A model generated the notes under the pieces. It searched no databases, was not told where the DNA came from, and saw only the letters and a program-made list of their open reading frames with translations. Of a stretch of 64,000 nucleotides of DNA, positions 19,988 through 29,116 are shown one piece after another. The stretch lies in assembly GCF_000025005.1 (NCBI RefSeq), contig NC_013526.1:806001-870000 (forward strand), written 5' to 3'. The DNA is from Thermobaculum terrenum ATCC BAA-798. GTDB taxonomy: Bacteria > Chloroflexota > Chloroflexia > Thermobaculales > Thermobaculaceae. The first letter of the stretch is position 1. Every line of letters starts with the position of its first letter. Position numbers and translations under genes: made by a program.

Positions 19988-22900
19988 TGGCCTACACCAC
20001 GATCACGATCGAGGGCGGACTCTTCCCATCCGACCTGCTGGACCGGCTCGTGCCGCAGGCCGGCGCGACGCTCGAGGGCCAGAAGCCGGCCGACTTCGGC
20101 TGCCAAGACCTGTCGGCGCTGCTGGCCGACATGCAGGCCGCGTTCAACGACATGCGTACCTACTGGGAGTCCTTCCAGCGCAGGCTCCAGCACGCCTCCG
20201 GCACGAGCCACACCAGCGTGACCCGCGAGAGCTGGGTGCTGCCCGTCCTGGAGCTGCTGGGGTTTGCAGAGGTCAGGTACGTGCAGGCCGCCACGGCCGT
20301 CGGGCAGGAGACGTACAACATCTCCCACTTCTACGGCGACGTCCCCATCCATATAGTGGGCTGCCACCAGCAGCTGGACCAGCGCCTCGTCGGCCGCGAG
20401 CGCCGTAGCCCCCACTCCACCGTGCAGGAGTACCTCAACCGCTCGGACGCCCTCTGGGGCATCGTGACCAACGGCCTCAGGCTCCGCCTGCTGCGCGACT
20501 CCGCGCTCGTATCGCACCCCGTGTACCTGGAGTTCGACCTGGAGGCGATGGTCCGTGGAGAGCTGTACAGCGAGTTCGTCCTGCTGTACAGGCTGCTCCA
20601 CAGCACGCGCTTCCCAAGGCCGGGCTCGCCTCCCAACGAGTGCCTGCTGGAGCGCTACTACCAGCAGGGCATAGAGGAGGGCGGCAGGGTCCGCGAGCGC
20701 CTGCGAGAGGGGGTGGAGCGCGCCCTGGGCATCCTGGGGCGTGCGCTCCTGGCACACCCCGAGAGCGTTGCCCTGCGAGAGGCCATGGTCTCCGGAGAGC
20801 TCTCCCCCGTGGGCTACTACCGCGAGCTGCTCAGGCTGATCTACCGGCTGCTCTTCCTCTTCGTGGTGGAGGAGAGGAGGCTCCTGCTGCCGCCGGCCGA
20901 GGACGAGCGCACCCGGCGCCTCCACGAGGTGTACCTCCAGCACTACAGCGCCTCCCGCCTGCGCGCCCGCAGCGAGGCGCACCACGCCGGCGATACCTAC
21001 TGCGACCTCTGGCACGGCCTCATGCGGACCTTCGAGCTCCTGCGCGACGACGAGCGGGCGCGCAAGCTGGGCATGTCCGCCCTCAACGGCGAGCTCTTCG
21101 GTCCCAACGCCTGTGCCCACATCGAGCGGGCGGTCTGCACCAACCAGGACCTGCTGGATGCCATCGCCAGCCTCACCCTCTTCCAGGACGAGGGCACCTA
21201 CCGCAGGGTCAACTTCGCTTGGCTGGACGTCGAGGAGCTGGGCTCCGTCTACGAGAGCCTGCTGGACTACCACCCCAGGGTGGAGATCACGCCCGCCGGC
21301 ACGGACGCGCAGGGCGCCGTGACGCCCCCGGAGCGCAAAGCAGGCGAGTCCTCCCCCGCGAGGATCGAGGCCAGCGCAGGCGTCATCTGTAGCTTCGAGC
21401 TGGTGATGGGCTCCGAGCGCAAGCAGACCGGCTCTTACTACACACCGCCCTCTCTAGTGCGCCAGCTCATCAAGACAGCCCTCGAGCCGGTCATAGAGCA
21501 GCGACTGAAGGAAGCTGGGCATGACAGGCAGAGGCAGGAAGAGGCGCTGCTCAACTTACGCGTGTGCGACCCTGCCTCGGGCTCGGGACACTTCCTGCTA
21601 GCGGCCGCCAGGCGCATCGCCCGGGAGCTCGCGCGCGTCCGTACCGGCGAGGAAGAGCCCTCGCCACAGGCCTACCGCCAGGCCCTGCGCGACGTGATCC
21701 GCGAGTGCATCTACGCCGTCGATAAGAACCCCCTGGCGGTGGACCTCTGCAAGGTCGCGCTGTGGATCGAGGGCTACAACACCGGCATGCCCCTCAGCTT
21801 CCTGGACAACCACATCAAGTGCGGCGACTCCCTCGTGGGCATCTTCGACATTCAGGCGCTGGTCGAGGGCGTGCCCGACGGAGCCTACGAGGCCGTGGAG
21901 GGCGACAGCAAGGCCATCGCCTCCGCCATCAGGAAGCGCAACAAGGAGGAGAGGCTCCAGTCTACCCTGTGGGGGGCGAGCAGCGTGCCGGACATCACCG
22001 ATATCGCCAGGGATTTTGCGCAGCTGTCGACCCTTGCCGAGAGTACGCCTGAGGAAGTGCGCCGCAAGGAGCAGTGCTACAGCAACCTCCGCAAGCCCAG
22101 CACCAGGTGGTGGGACCTGAAAGTGGCGTGCGACCTGTGGACCTACGCCTTCTTCGCGCCCCTGCGCAGCGGCGAGCCCGTGTCCACCACCACAAACGTC
22201 TGGGCGGCGCTGGAGAGGTCCGGCAAGGATCCGCAGGTGGAGGGGCAGGCCATCGCGTACTCGCAGGAGCACCCTTTCTTCCACTGGCCGCTCGAGTTCC
22301 CAGAGGTGTTCGACCGCGGCGGCTTCGACGTCGTCCTCGGTAACCCCCCGTGGGAGCGCCTCAAGCTCCAGCAGCAGGAGTTCTTCGCCTCCCGCGACCT
22401 TCAAATAGCCAAGGCGCGCAACAAGGCCGAGCGCAATAAGCTCATCAAGCAGCTGCCGCAGACCAACCCCGAGCTGGCCAGGGAGTACGATCGGGCATTG
22501 CATGCCTCCGAGGCACAGAGCAAATTCGTGCGCCTAAGCGGGCGCTTCCCCCTCTGTGGGCGCGGCGACGTCAACACCTACAGCGTCTTCGCCGAAAACT
22601 TCCTGCAACTAATGTCGCCAAAGGGTAGAGCCGGACTGATCGTGCCCACGGGCATCGCCACCGACGACACCAACAAGCACTTCTTCGCGGAGCTCGTGCG
22701 CACCGGCCGCCTCGCCAGCCTGTACGACTTCGAGAACAAGGGCATATTCCCTGCCGTAGATGATCGCTACAAGTTCTGCCTGCTCACGCTCGGGGGTGAC
22801 GGGCAGCGGTCGAGCGCCGCGGAGTTCGCCTTCTTCCTGCACAGCGTCGAGGAGCTGGAGGGCGGGTCGCCCGAGGTCCTGGCCGCAAGGGGCACACCCT

Positions 22901-25125
22901 CGCAAGGGGCCAGCGGCGCACCGGCGGCCCCGGCGGCCGACAAGCGCTTCATCCTCACGCCCGAGGAGATCTCGCTGATCAACCCCAACACCCGCACCTG
23001 CCCTATCTTCCGCTCCCGTCGCGACGCCGAGCTCACACTCGATATCTACAGGCGCGTGCCCGTGCTCGTCAGAGAAGGCCCCCCGGAGGAGAATCCATGG
23101 GGAGTTAGCTTCCTGCGCATGTTCGACATGTCCAACGACTCCCACCTCTTCCGCACGCGGGGGGAGCTGGAGGCCGCGGGGTACACCCTCGTGGGCAACG
23201 TGTTCGTGAGAAGGGCCTCGCACCCGACCCCTCGCCCTGAGGGTGATGGCAGCGATGGCCCGGCACCCGCCTCCCCATCAGGACACGGGGATCCCGCTCG
23301 CCCGACAGCCGCCACGCAACCCATGGGGGAGGAAGGTAAAAACCAAACGTCCCCCGAGCCCAGAAGCGGACATGAGCCCCACAACCATAGCTCGCACGGC
23401 TACATCTCCGCCCGCAACGGGGGATTTGAGGGTCAAATCGCACCTCCGTCCCTCGGGAGAAGAGGCGATCGGTCCTCCCACAGCTCTTCTCATCCGATGT
23501 GGCTGGGGAGAGAGGGTGTGCCCACGCCTCGCGCCCGCGAATTCCGCCGAGCTTCTACCCGCAGCAAGGAGCTCCTTTGGCATGTGCTGCGCGGCCTGCA
23601 GGTAGACGGCTACAGGTTCCGTCGCCAGCACCCCTTTGGACCGTTTATCCTGGAGTTCTACTGCCCCGAGGCCAGGCTAGCTATCGAGGTCGATGGGCCA
23701 ATACCTGGGGAGCGACGTGAGGTGGCACTGGAGCGCCAACGCTGGCTGGAGCGCCACGGGCTGCAGGTGATTCGGGTCTCCCCCGAAGAGGTCGAGCACT
23801 CCCTGCCCACGGTGGTCAGGAAGATAAGGGCAAAGCTGTCTCAACGCCTCTCACAGGCCGCACCTCTGCCTGGCCGAAGTGAGGACGGTCACACCCCCAG
23901 CCGACCAATAGCGGCCAACACAGCCGCGAGGAGTGCAGGCCCGGACACCGAGGATATCGGGAACGCATCGACCAACAACAGGCCAACCCAGCATGTCGGA
24001 AGCAACAGCGGCACCGAACCAGGCAGTACGGCCACGATGAGCGCCGCCGGTAACGAGCCCGCCCTATCCGCCCAGGCAAGCACCACCGGGACCACACAGG
24101 CTGACAACAGCCCACACGCCCCCCTCACCTCGGAGGAGGGCGGGCAAGAAGAGGAGGCAACACCCGCCCGCCCTGCCGAGAACTGGGAGAGCGACGATGT
24201 CTACCTGCCGCTCTACGAGGGCAAGATGTTACAACAGTTCAACCACCGCTGGGCCACCTACCAGCCCATGCCCGCTAGTGCTCACTCTAAGCGTATGGCC
24301 AAGACTAAAAAGGATGGCGCCGAACGAAACTCTACACCTGATGAGCTGGCTGACCCCAACTTCGTCGTCATACCTCAATACTGGGTCGCCGCCTCCGAGG
24401 TATCCAAGCGGCTCTCCGGCCGCTGGCCTTACCGCTGGCTGGTAGCATTTCGAGATATCACTAACTCTACTAACGAGCGCACCGCCATCTTCAGCTTCAT
24501 CCCCCGGGTCGCAGTGGGGAACACAGCTCCCTTAGTTATGACTTCAAAAACTGAAAACACCACCAAACTAACCTCTTACCTTGCTAACACGAACAGCTTC
24601 CTGTTTGATTACGTTGCTCGACAGAAAGTTGGCGGTACACATTTGACTTTTACTTTGCTAAATCAATTCCCCGTGCTGCCGCCCTCTACCTATGAGAGGC
24701 AGGCGCCGTGGGACGGGGGGGTCACGCTGGCCGAGTGGATCACCCCCAGGGTGATGGAGCTGGTGTACACGGCGTGGGACCTGCGACCGTTCGCCCAGGA
24801 CATGGGGTACGACTGCCCACCCTTCCGGTGGGACAAGGAGCGGCGCTTCATCCTGCGGTGCGAGCTCGACGCCGCCTACTTCCACCTCTACGGCATCCGG
24901 CGCGAGGACGTCGACTACATTATGGAGACCTTCCCGATCGTCAGGCGCAGGGACATGGAGCAGCACGGCGAGTACCGCACGAAGCGCGTCATCCTGGAGA
25001 TCTATGACGAGATGGAGCGCTGCATGCAGACGGACGCACCCTACACCACCCGCCTCCATCCGCCACCCGCCGACCCCTCCCTCACCCACCCCTGGGATCG
25101 GCGCGCAGTCCGGGAAGGCGCTTGA
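19987..25125 (+). CDS. drmMI: DISARM N6-adenine methyltransferase DrmMI with an inserted DUF559 nuclease-like domain
   Basis: A 1712-residue protein, much longer than a usual DrmMI. The N-terminal helical region (1-480) leads to GSYYTPPSLVRQLIKTAL, the SAM motif CDPASGSGHFL near 526 and the catalytic VVLGNPPWERLKL near 785. These define the gamma-type N6-adenine class. The target-recognition part resumes with DVYLPLYEGKMLQQFNHRWATY near 1405 and continues to the end. Between about 1077 and 1400 lies an extra block of Pro/Ser/Gly-rich linkers around a complete DUF559-like domain. The protein should methylate host sites so that DISARM spares self DNA. It is in frame throughout. Confidence 0.88.
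23215..24189 (+). other. In-frame insertion carrying a DUF559 (Vsr-like, PD-(D/E)XK) endonuclease domain inside drmMI
   Basis: The inserted domain spans about 23536-23856. It shows TRSKELLWHVLRGLQVDGYRFRRQHPFGPF split as in DUF559, then ILEFYCPEARLAIEVDGPIPG and RQRWLERHGLQVIRVSPEEV. The usual first catalytic Asp (DFYC) is Glu here and the usual EVDGxxH reads EVDGPIPG, so activity is uncertain. The flanks are low-complexity: one Pro/Gly/His-rich, with the phrase TPRPEGDGSDG, and one Thr/Asn/Ala-rich. Flanking DNA such as CCTCGCCCTGAGGGTGATGG resembles the dispersed repeats that often accompany DUF559 genes, hinting at acquisition as a mobile block. That origin is inference. Confidence 0.7.
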
Positions 25126-25156
25126 GAACAGCACCACAGGTGTGCTAGTCTGCCAT

Positions 25157-25221
25157 GGGGGCGGCCACCTTCACGCCCAGTCCCGAAAAAAGAGATCCAC
25201 CGAAGGTGGCCGCCCCCTTTT
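25157..25221 (+). terminator. Long-stem terminator-like inverted repeat after drmMI
   Basis: GGGGGCGGCCACCTTC (25157-25172) and GAAGGTGGCCGCCCCC (25202-25217) are perfect 16-bp arms with a 29-base loop, followed by TTTT. It closes the drmD-drmMI unit. The rest of 25222-25500 shows nothing recognisable. Confidence 0.7.
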
Positions 25222-25500
25222 GGGCACAGAGAAGCCCGGCTCAGGGATGTTTGAAATCTGTTGCGGGGAGGATAGACGCCGGGCTCTCCGTCGGGTGCGG
25301 GGATGCCACCCTTCATAGCGTTAACTACGTCCCCTCCAGGAGGGTTACGAGCGCAACGTAGAAGTGGTGCCCCTTTCCCTCAACACGACTTATATTAGCA
25401 TAGTATTGCAGTATATGGCATTAGAAATAATGTGCAATTAGCAGATGAGTATCGACTTGGCCCCGGCGCTTGGGGAAGCCCTAGAGCACCGGGGCCACAG

Positions 25501-25950
25501 CTACGGCAGGAAAGGCTCGACGCACACCGCCTGCACGAAGTCCTTGCCGGTAGAGGTCTTGCTGTCCACCTTCTTGCCGTCCACCCACAGCTCGCAGGAC
25601 ACCGTCGCTCTGCCGTTCGCCATGGAGGTGACGCTCAGGCTGAGCATATTATCGGTATCGTTGGCGTCGATGGTGATCTCCTTCGTCCAGGAGTCGGTGA
25701 AGTCCTCCTCGGAATCGCCACCTGTGGGGTTGGTGTAGAGCACGCTCGCGGGCTTGTTGGACTTCGCCACGTACTTGACCGTGTGCTTGTCCGAAGGGAC
25801 GTCCACCAAGGGGTTACTGTCTCCGTTGGTGTTGGTCTCCTTGGTGCCGTCGTTGCCCCCTGTGCCACCGGTCGCCAGGGCAGATATCCCCACGACCACC
25901 ATACACAGCAGCACTAGGAGTATGGCCAGAGCTGATACGATCTTCTTCAT
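25501..25950 (-). CDS. MmpS-like secreted/membrane-anchored protein
   Basis: A 149-residue protein starting at ATG 25950 after AAGGAGTG. Residues 5-27 form a membrane or signal helix (VSALAILLVLLCMVVVGISA). A Gly/Thr/Asn-rich linker follows, then a single beta-sandwich with VKYVAKSNKPASVLYTNPTG, SWTKEITIDAND and ATVSCELWVDGKKVDSK. This pattern matches the MmpS-type fold. In mycobacteria such proteins accompany MmpL transporters, but none is present here. It sits on the minus strand between the two halves of the DISARM island. Its ribosome site and codon pattern look like a genuine gene. Confidence 0.72.
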   Translation of the reverse strand: MKKIVSALAILLVLLCMVVVGISALATGGTGGNDGTKETNTNGDSNPLVDVPSDKHTVKYVAKSNKPASVLYTNPTGGDSEEDFTDSWTKEITIDANDTDNMLSLSVTSMANGRATVSCELWVDGKKVDSKTSTGKDFVQAVCVEPFLP

Positions 25951-26099
25951 GATTGCACTCCTTCCAAACGCTCGATGTGACCCATCCGGGATACAAGGGC
26001 CGGGGATAGGGGCCGCGACGGTACCCGATGGCCGGCCAGGGGATCGAGCCCGCCGCGGACCCCTCACCCAGTCCCAGTAACAACTATAGGGATGGACGT

Positions 26100-26126
26100 T
26101 GTCAGCTACCGTGTCACAACACGTCA
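26100..26126. promoter_or_regulatory. TGTCA-type motifs upstream of the MmpS-like gene
   Basis: TGTCA at 26100-26104 and 26112-26116 and CGTCA at 26122-26126 lie about 150 bases upstream of the MmpS-like start. The same pentamer clusters at 26416-26450 before the next divergent gene. Confidence 0.25.
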
Positions 26127-26275
26127 AAATTCGTGGAAAATCTCTCATCTAGCCCCTTGAGCGATCGCGGGGCGCTCCGTATCTGCCCTGGCTTACGTGT
26201 AGCAGGTGGGAGCAGGCGGTCGGGAGCTGGGGTCTCGAGGGCGCGGGCAGATCACCTCTCCAGGGCAGTTGGCCA

Positions 26276-26314
26276 CCAGGCTTCGCGGATGGGCGGGTCA
26301 GCCGCGAGGCCTGG
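26276..26314. repeat. Inverted repeat in the divergent intergenic region
   Basis: CCAGGCTTCGCGG (26276-26288) and CCGCGAGGCCTGG (26302-26314) pair at 12 of 13 positions around a 13-base loop. It lies in the 615-base gap 25951-26565, which has no convincing gene on either strand. Confidence 0.4.
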
Positions 26315-26415
26315 ACCCTGCCCCTACCGCATTCGGCAATCAGGGCACCTTAGACCACATCCGGCCTGCACTCACCACCCCTCGCCCGTCCGCGGAGGAG
26401 ATTTTACCGAACCCT

Positions 26416-26450
26416 TGTCAGGAAGTGACAGGATAGCTGTCATAGTGTCA
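26416..26450. promoter_or_regulatory. Cluster of TGTCA half-sites before the second DISARM unit
   Basis: TGTCA (26416-26420), TGACA (26426-26430), TGTCA (26438-26442) and TGTCA (26446-26450) make nested inverted pairs with 5- and 7-base spacers, about 60-95 bases upstream of a good promoter. They look like a multi-site operator for an activator or repressor. Confidence 0.4.
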
Positions 26451-26510
26451 ACCTATTATGGTATATAGAGGTCCCGACTACATCTGGGAGCAAAATGCAA
26501 GGGCAGGTAT

Positions 26511-26538
26511 TTGCATGCTTTATAAATCGTGCTACAAT
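26511..26538 (+). promoter_or_regulatory. Promoter of the second DISARM transcription unit
   Basis: TTGCAT (26511-26516) and TACAAT (26533-26538) are separated by 16 bases. Transcription would begin near 26545, giving a leader of about 20 bases before the ATG at 26566. Confidence 0.6.
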
Positions 26539-26565
26539 CCAGCTCAATGGTCACGGGGTGCAGCC

Positions 26566-27582
26566 ATGAGGATTGCAGGAGGGGGAAGGAAAGCAGCTCA
26601 GAGTGAAATCGTTATCAAGGGTGCTGATCCCGGTTCCTGGCAGCTGTTGGAAGACGGTGTATGTGTGCACATGCCGGAATGGGCACAGTTCTTCCTGGAG
26701 CTGGGGCAAGAGATCGCTTGTTACGAAGTCCGGGACCGCGTACCGGTAGTCGCGGTCTCTCTGCCTGCCAGAAGCTACGCGGCGATGTTTGCGGCCGTTG
26801 GGGTGGTGCGTTCGCGCGCCAGGATCAACACCATCGCCGACAACGAAGAGTACTTCGAGCAGCTGTGGGCCCTGGCCGGCAAAGGCGACCGGATACCTGT
26901 GGAGTACAGGGAGGCCGGGAAGCGCATCCAGGGCTACCTGACCGGGCGTAGCCAGGACGGAGAGGTGCGCCGGCTGCACATCGACCTCGGCAAGGAAGGC
27001 GTGCGCAAGATCACCCCCCAGATAGCCTCCAGGATCGTCCTCAAGGAGAAGATAGGCAAGCAGGGTCGGGGCAAAGCTAACCGTAACCCAGCTCTGAGCG
27101 CAGTACTCGATCTGCCGGACCTGACAGACTTCCTTGGGCGCGCTCGCCTGGACTGCATCATCGTTGCTCAGAAGAACGAGATCCGGCCAGAATCCGGACT
27201 CCGCATACGCCCCTACCAGTCAGCGAATATTGAGGTAGAGGTCAACGACATCCTGAGGGTAAAGGAGTGGTTAGTAGACTGGGGTGCCTATCGCACGCAC
27301 ATAGTCTCTGAGAGGTTGAGGGATAACGGCAGGGTTCCTCAGGAGAGCTTGCGACACGCTCCAGTCGTGATCTTTGACGGTGCCAAGGGGTTCATCCAGC
27401 GCAGGGGAGAGTTTACCGGGCTACCATGGCTGATCCTCCTGGATCGCACAGAACGAGGGTACAGAGACGCCGCCCAAGAGGTAGATGCCCTGGACAGCAC
27501 CCGCGTGGGCGACGCGGAGAAGCTAAGGATACCACACATACCTCAGGGCGTGGAGCTAGTCGCTTTCGAGGTGCGAAGATGA
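26566..27582 (+). CDS. Unknown DISARM-associated protein (candidate N-terminal half of a split DrmE-like protein)
   Basis: A 338-residue protein starting at ATG 26566 after GGGGTG. A longer frame runs upstream, but the promoter at 26511-26538 lies inside that extension, so it is not translated. No domain was recognised. Visible features are a mixed alpha/beta layout, SLPARSYAAMFAAVGVVRSR near 65-84, a basic GKQGRGKANRN segment near 165-175 and a hydrophobic LPWLILLDRTERGYRDAAQE near 288-307. The stop overlaps the next start (ATGA), so both products are made together. Position directly ahead of drmA matches that of drmE in class 2 DISARM. That identity is a positional inference needing a profile search. 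Confidence 0.6.
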   Translation: MRIAGGGRKAAQSEIVIKGADPGSWQLLEDGVCVHMPEWAQFFLELGQEIACYEVRDRVPVVAVSLPARSYAAMFAAVGVVRSRARINTIADNEEYFEQLWALAGKGDRIPVEYREAGKRIQGYLTGRSQDGEVRRLHIDLGKEGVRKITPQIASRIVLKEKIGKQGRGKANRNPALSAVLDLPDLTDFLGRARLDCIIVAQKNEIRPESGLRIRPYQSANIEVEVNDILRVKEWLVDWGAYRTHIVSERLRDNGRVPQESLRHAPVVIFDGAKGFIQRRGEFTGLPWLILLDRTERGYRDAAQEVDALDSTRVGDAEKLRIPHIPQGVELVAFEVRR

Positions 27583-29099
27583 TAGCAAGGCTTACAGATG
27601 TTAACCGCGTCTACGAGCTGGCGGGACAAGCCAGGATACATCGCTACCGGATCGCCTACCAGCCGCTACGGGACTACGCACGCAGCTTGAGGCGGTTGAT
27701 GCGCGCTGTGGGTGACCAGTATGACAGCTTGGCATGGAGGGAATTCGTGCGCCGGGCAAGAGGCTACTACCACAGGTGCCTCGCCTTACCCCTGCCGTTC
27801 CACCACGAGGCCCTGGGTGGGCGTGCGACGCTTGCAGCCTTGCAAGAGGCATTCGAGTCCCCCGAGATCCGCTACTCTACTCCCGCTGATATGGCGCTGG
27901 AGGTGATACAACATCTGGAAGATCTGGTAGCCCGCAGGGATAACCCCCTGCTGGAGAAGATCCTGGAGATAGCCGAGCGGGAACAGGGGGATATCGCCCT
28001 GGTTACAAGCGAGACAAAGATGCAGGACTCTATCGCTGAGGAGCTGCGCAGATATCAACAAACATCCGAGATAAGGGTCGTATCCCCGGAGAGGCTTCGA
28101 GATCCCACAGCCTTCGATGTCCTGTGCGTGCTGGGCACGGCATCCTGGTATGAGCTGAGGGAGCAGGATTATATATTCACGGCTCCGAGAGCCAGGGAGA
28201 TCCATCTACTGCGCTACACCTTCCAAAGAGATAGTTGGGAGGAAGACCGATCGTTCACGCGGCTCAGCAGAGGCAGCAGGGAGAAGCCTCAACTGCTGCC
28301 GGATGAGCCCCAGGAGGAGTACGTGGAGATCGAGCCTGAGCTCCCCAGCAGAAGCGTCGTGGAAATAGCACGAAGGTCGGGCACCGACGAGCGATACGAA
28401 CAAGAGGTGCCCGCGTTCGCAGTATACCTTGAAGGGGAGCGGGCAACTCTTCTGGAGGACGACGACAACGCCAGGGTGTTCATCATCGATCCCAGGGAAG
28501 AAGGGGATGAACGCGTCCAAAGGATTCCATCCACGAGCGTAGAGCCAGGAACTTTTCTCTTGCTACGCATCGACTCTAAAGAGAGGGATTATATCTTGCC
28601 CGTCGCCAATGAGCTGCTCGGCTCGGACGCCGAGGTGCTGCGGCAGGCACAGCGCAGGTGGAAGGAGAAGCTGCGCGAACGGATCAAAGTGTACGGGCAC
28701 ACTTGGGTCGCCGAAAGAATTAAGGAGTCGGGATGCGAGATATCCACCCCCACGAACGTCCGCAACTGGGCTTCCGAACGTTTCATACGTCACAACGACA
28801 AGCAGCACTTTGTAAGCGTGATGCGATACCTGGGGTTCGGGCCTGAGGCCGATGAGCTGTGGGAGATGATGACCAGGATCAGGCACGCTCACCAGGAGGC
28901 CGGGCACAAGCTGCGCAAGATGCTGCTTCAGCATGTGGCATCGATGGACCTGTCCGCCCTGCTGGACAAGGGCTACATGGAGTTCAATCTGCCGGAGTAC
29001 CAGGACTTCCGGATGGGCGCCTTCCGGGTGATAGAGGTAGACCGGAGATCCGAGGAGGTGCCTGAAGCACAGATCGGCAGGTTGATAGATCTCGAGTAA
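27579..29099 (+). CDS. Unknown DISARM-associated protein (candidate C-terminal half of a split DrmE-like protein)
   Basis: A 506-residue protein whose ATG at 27579 overlaps the previous stop. Around residues 145-215 it shows strand-helix units such as GDIALVTSETKM, AFDVLCVLGTASWYEL and FTAPRAREIHLLRYTF. These resemble the second lobe of a helicase-like or nucleotide-binding fold without recognisable helicase motifs. An acidic beta-rich middle follows. The C-terminal 140 residues look helical and DNA-binding: HTWVAERIKESGCEI, TNVRNWASERFI and VSVMRYLGFGPEADELWEMM. It ends 17 bases before drmA. No family was confirmed; the DrmE relation is inference from position and layout. Confidence 0.6.
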   Translation: MIARLTDVNRVYELAGQARIHRYRIAYQPLRDYARSLRRLMRAVGDQYDSLAWREFVRRARGYYHRCLALPLPFHHEALGGRATLAALQEAFESPEIRYSTPADMALEVIQHLEDLVARRDNPLLEKILEIAEREQGDIALVTSETKMQDSIAEELRRYQQTSEIRVVSPERLRDPTAFDVLCVLGTASWYELREQDYIFTAPRAREIHLLRYTFQRDSWEEDRSFTRLSRGSREKPQLLPDEPQEEYVEIEPELPSRSVVEIARRSGTDERYEQEVPAFAVYLEGERATLLEDDDNARVFIIDPREEGDERVQRIPSTSVEPGTFLLLRIDSKERDYILPVANELLGSDAEVLRQAQRRWKEKLRERIKVYGHTWVAERIKESGCEISTPTNVRNWASERFIRHNDKQHFVSVMRYLGFGPEADELWEMMTRIRHAHQEAGHKLRKMLLQHVASMDLSALLDKGYMEFNLPEYQDFRMGAFRVIEVDRRSEEVPEAQIGRLIDLE

Positions 29100-29116
29100 A
29101 CTAGCTGGAGGGAGCG

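Noticed and set aside
23215-24189. Intein inside drmMI
   Set aside because: No splice-junction residues (N-terminal Cys/Ser block, C-terminal His-Asn) were seen at either border; the DUF559 block with low-complexity linkers fits a domain insertion better.
25951-26148. N-terminal extension of the MmpS-like protein
   Set aside because: ATG 25950 has a good ribosome site and begins a clear signal helix; the extension reads like non-coding DNA.
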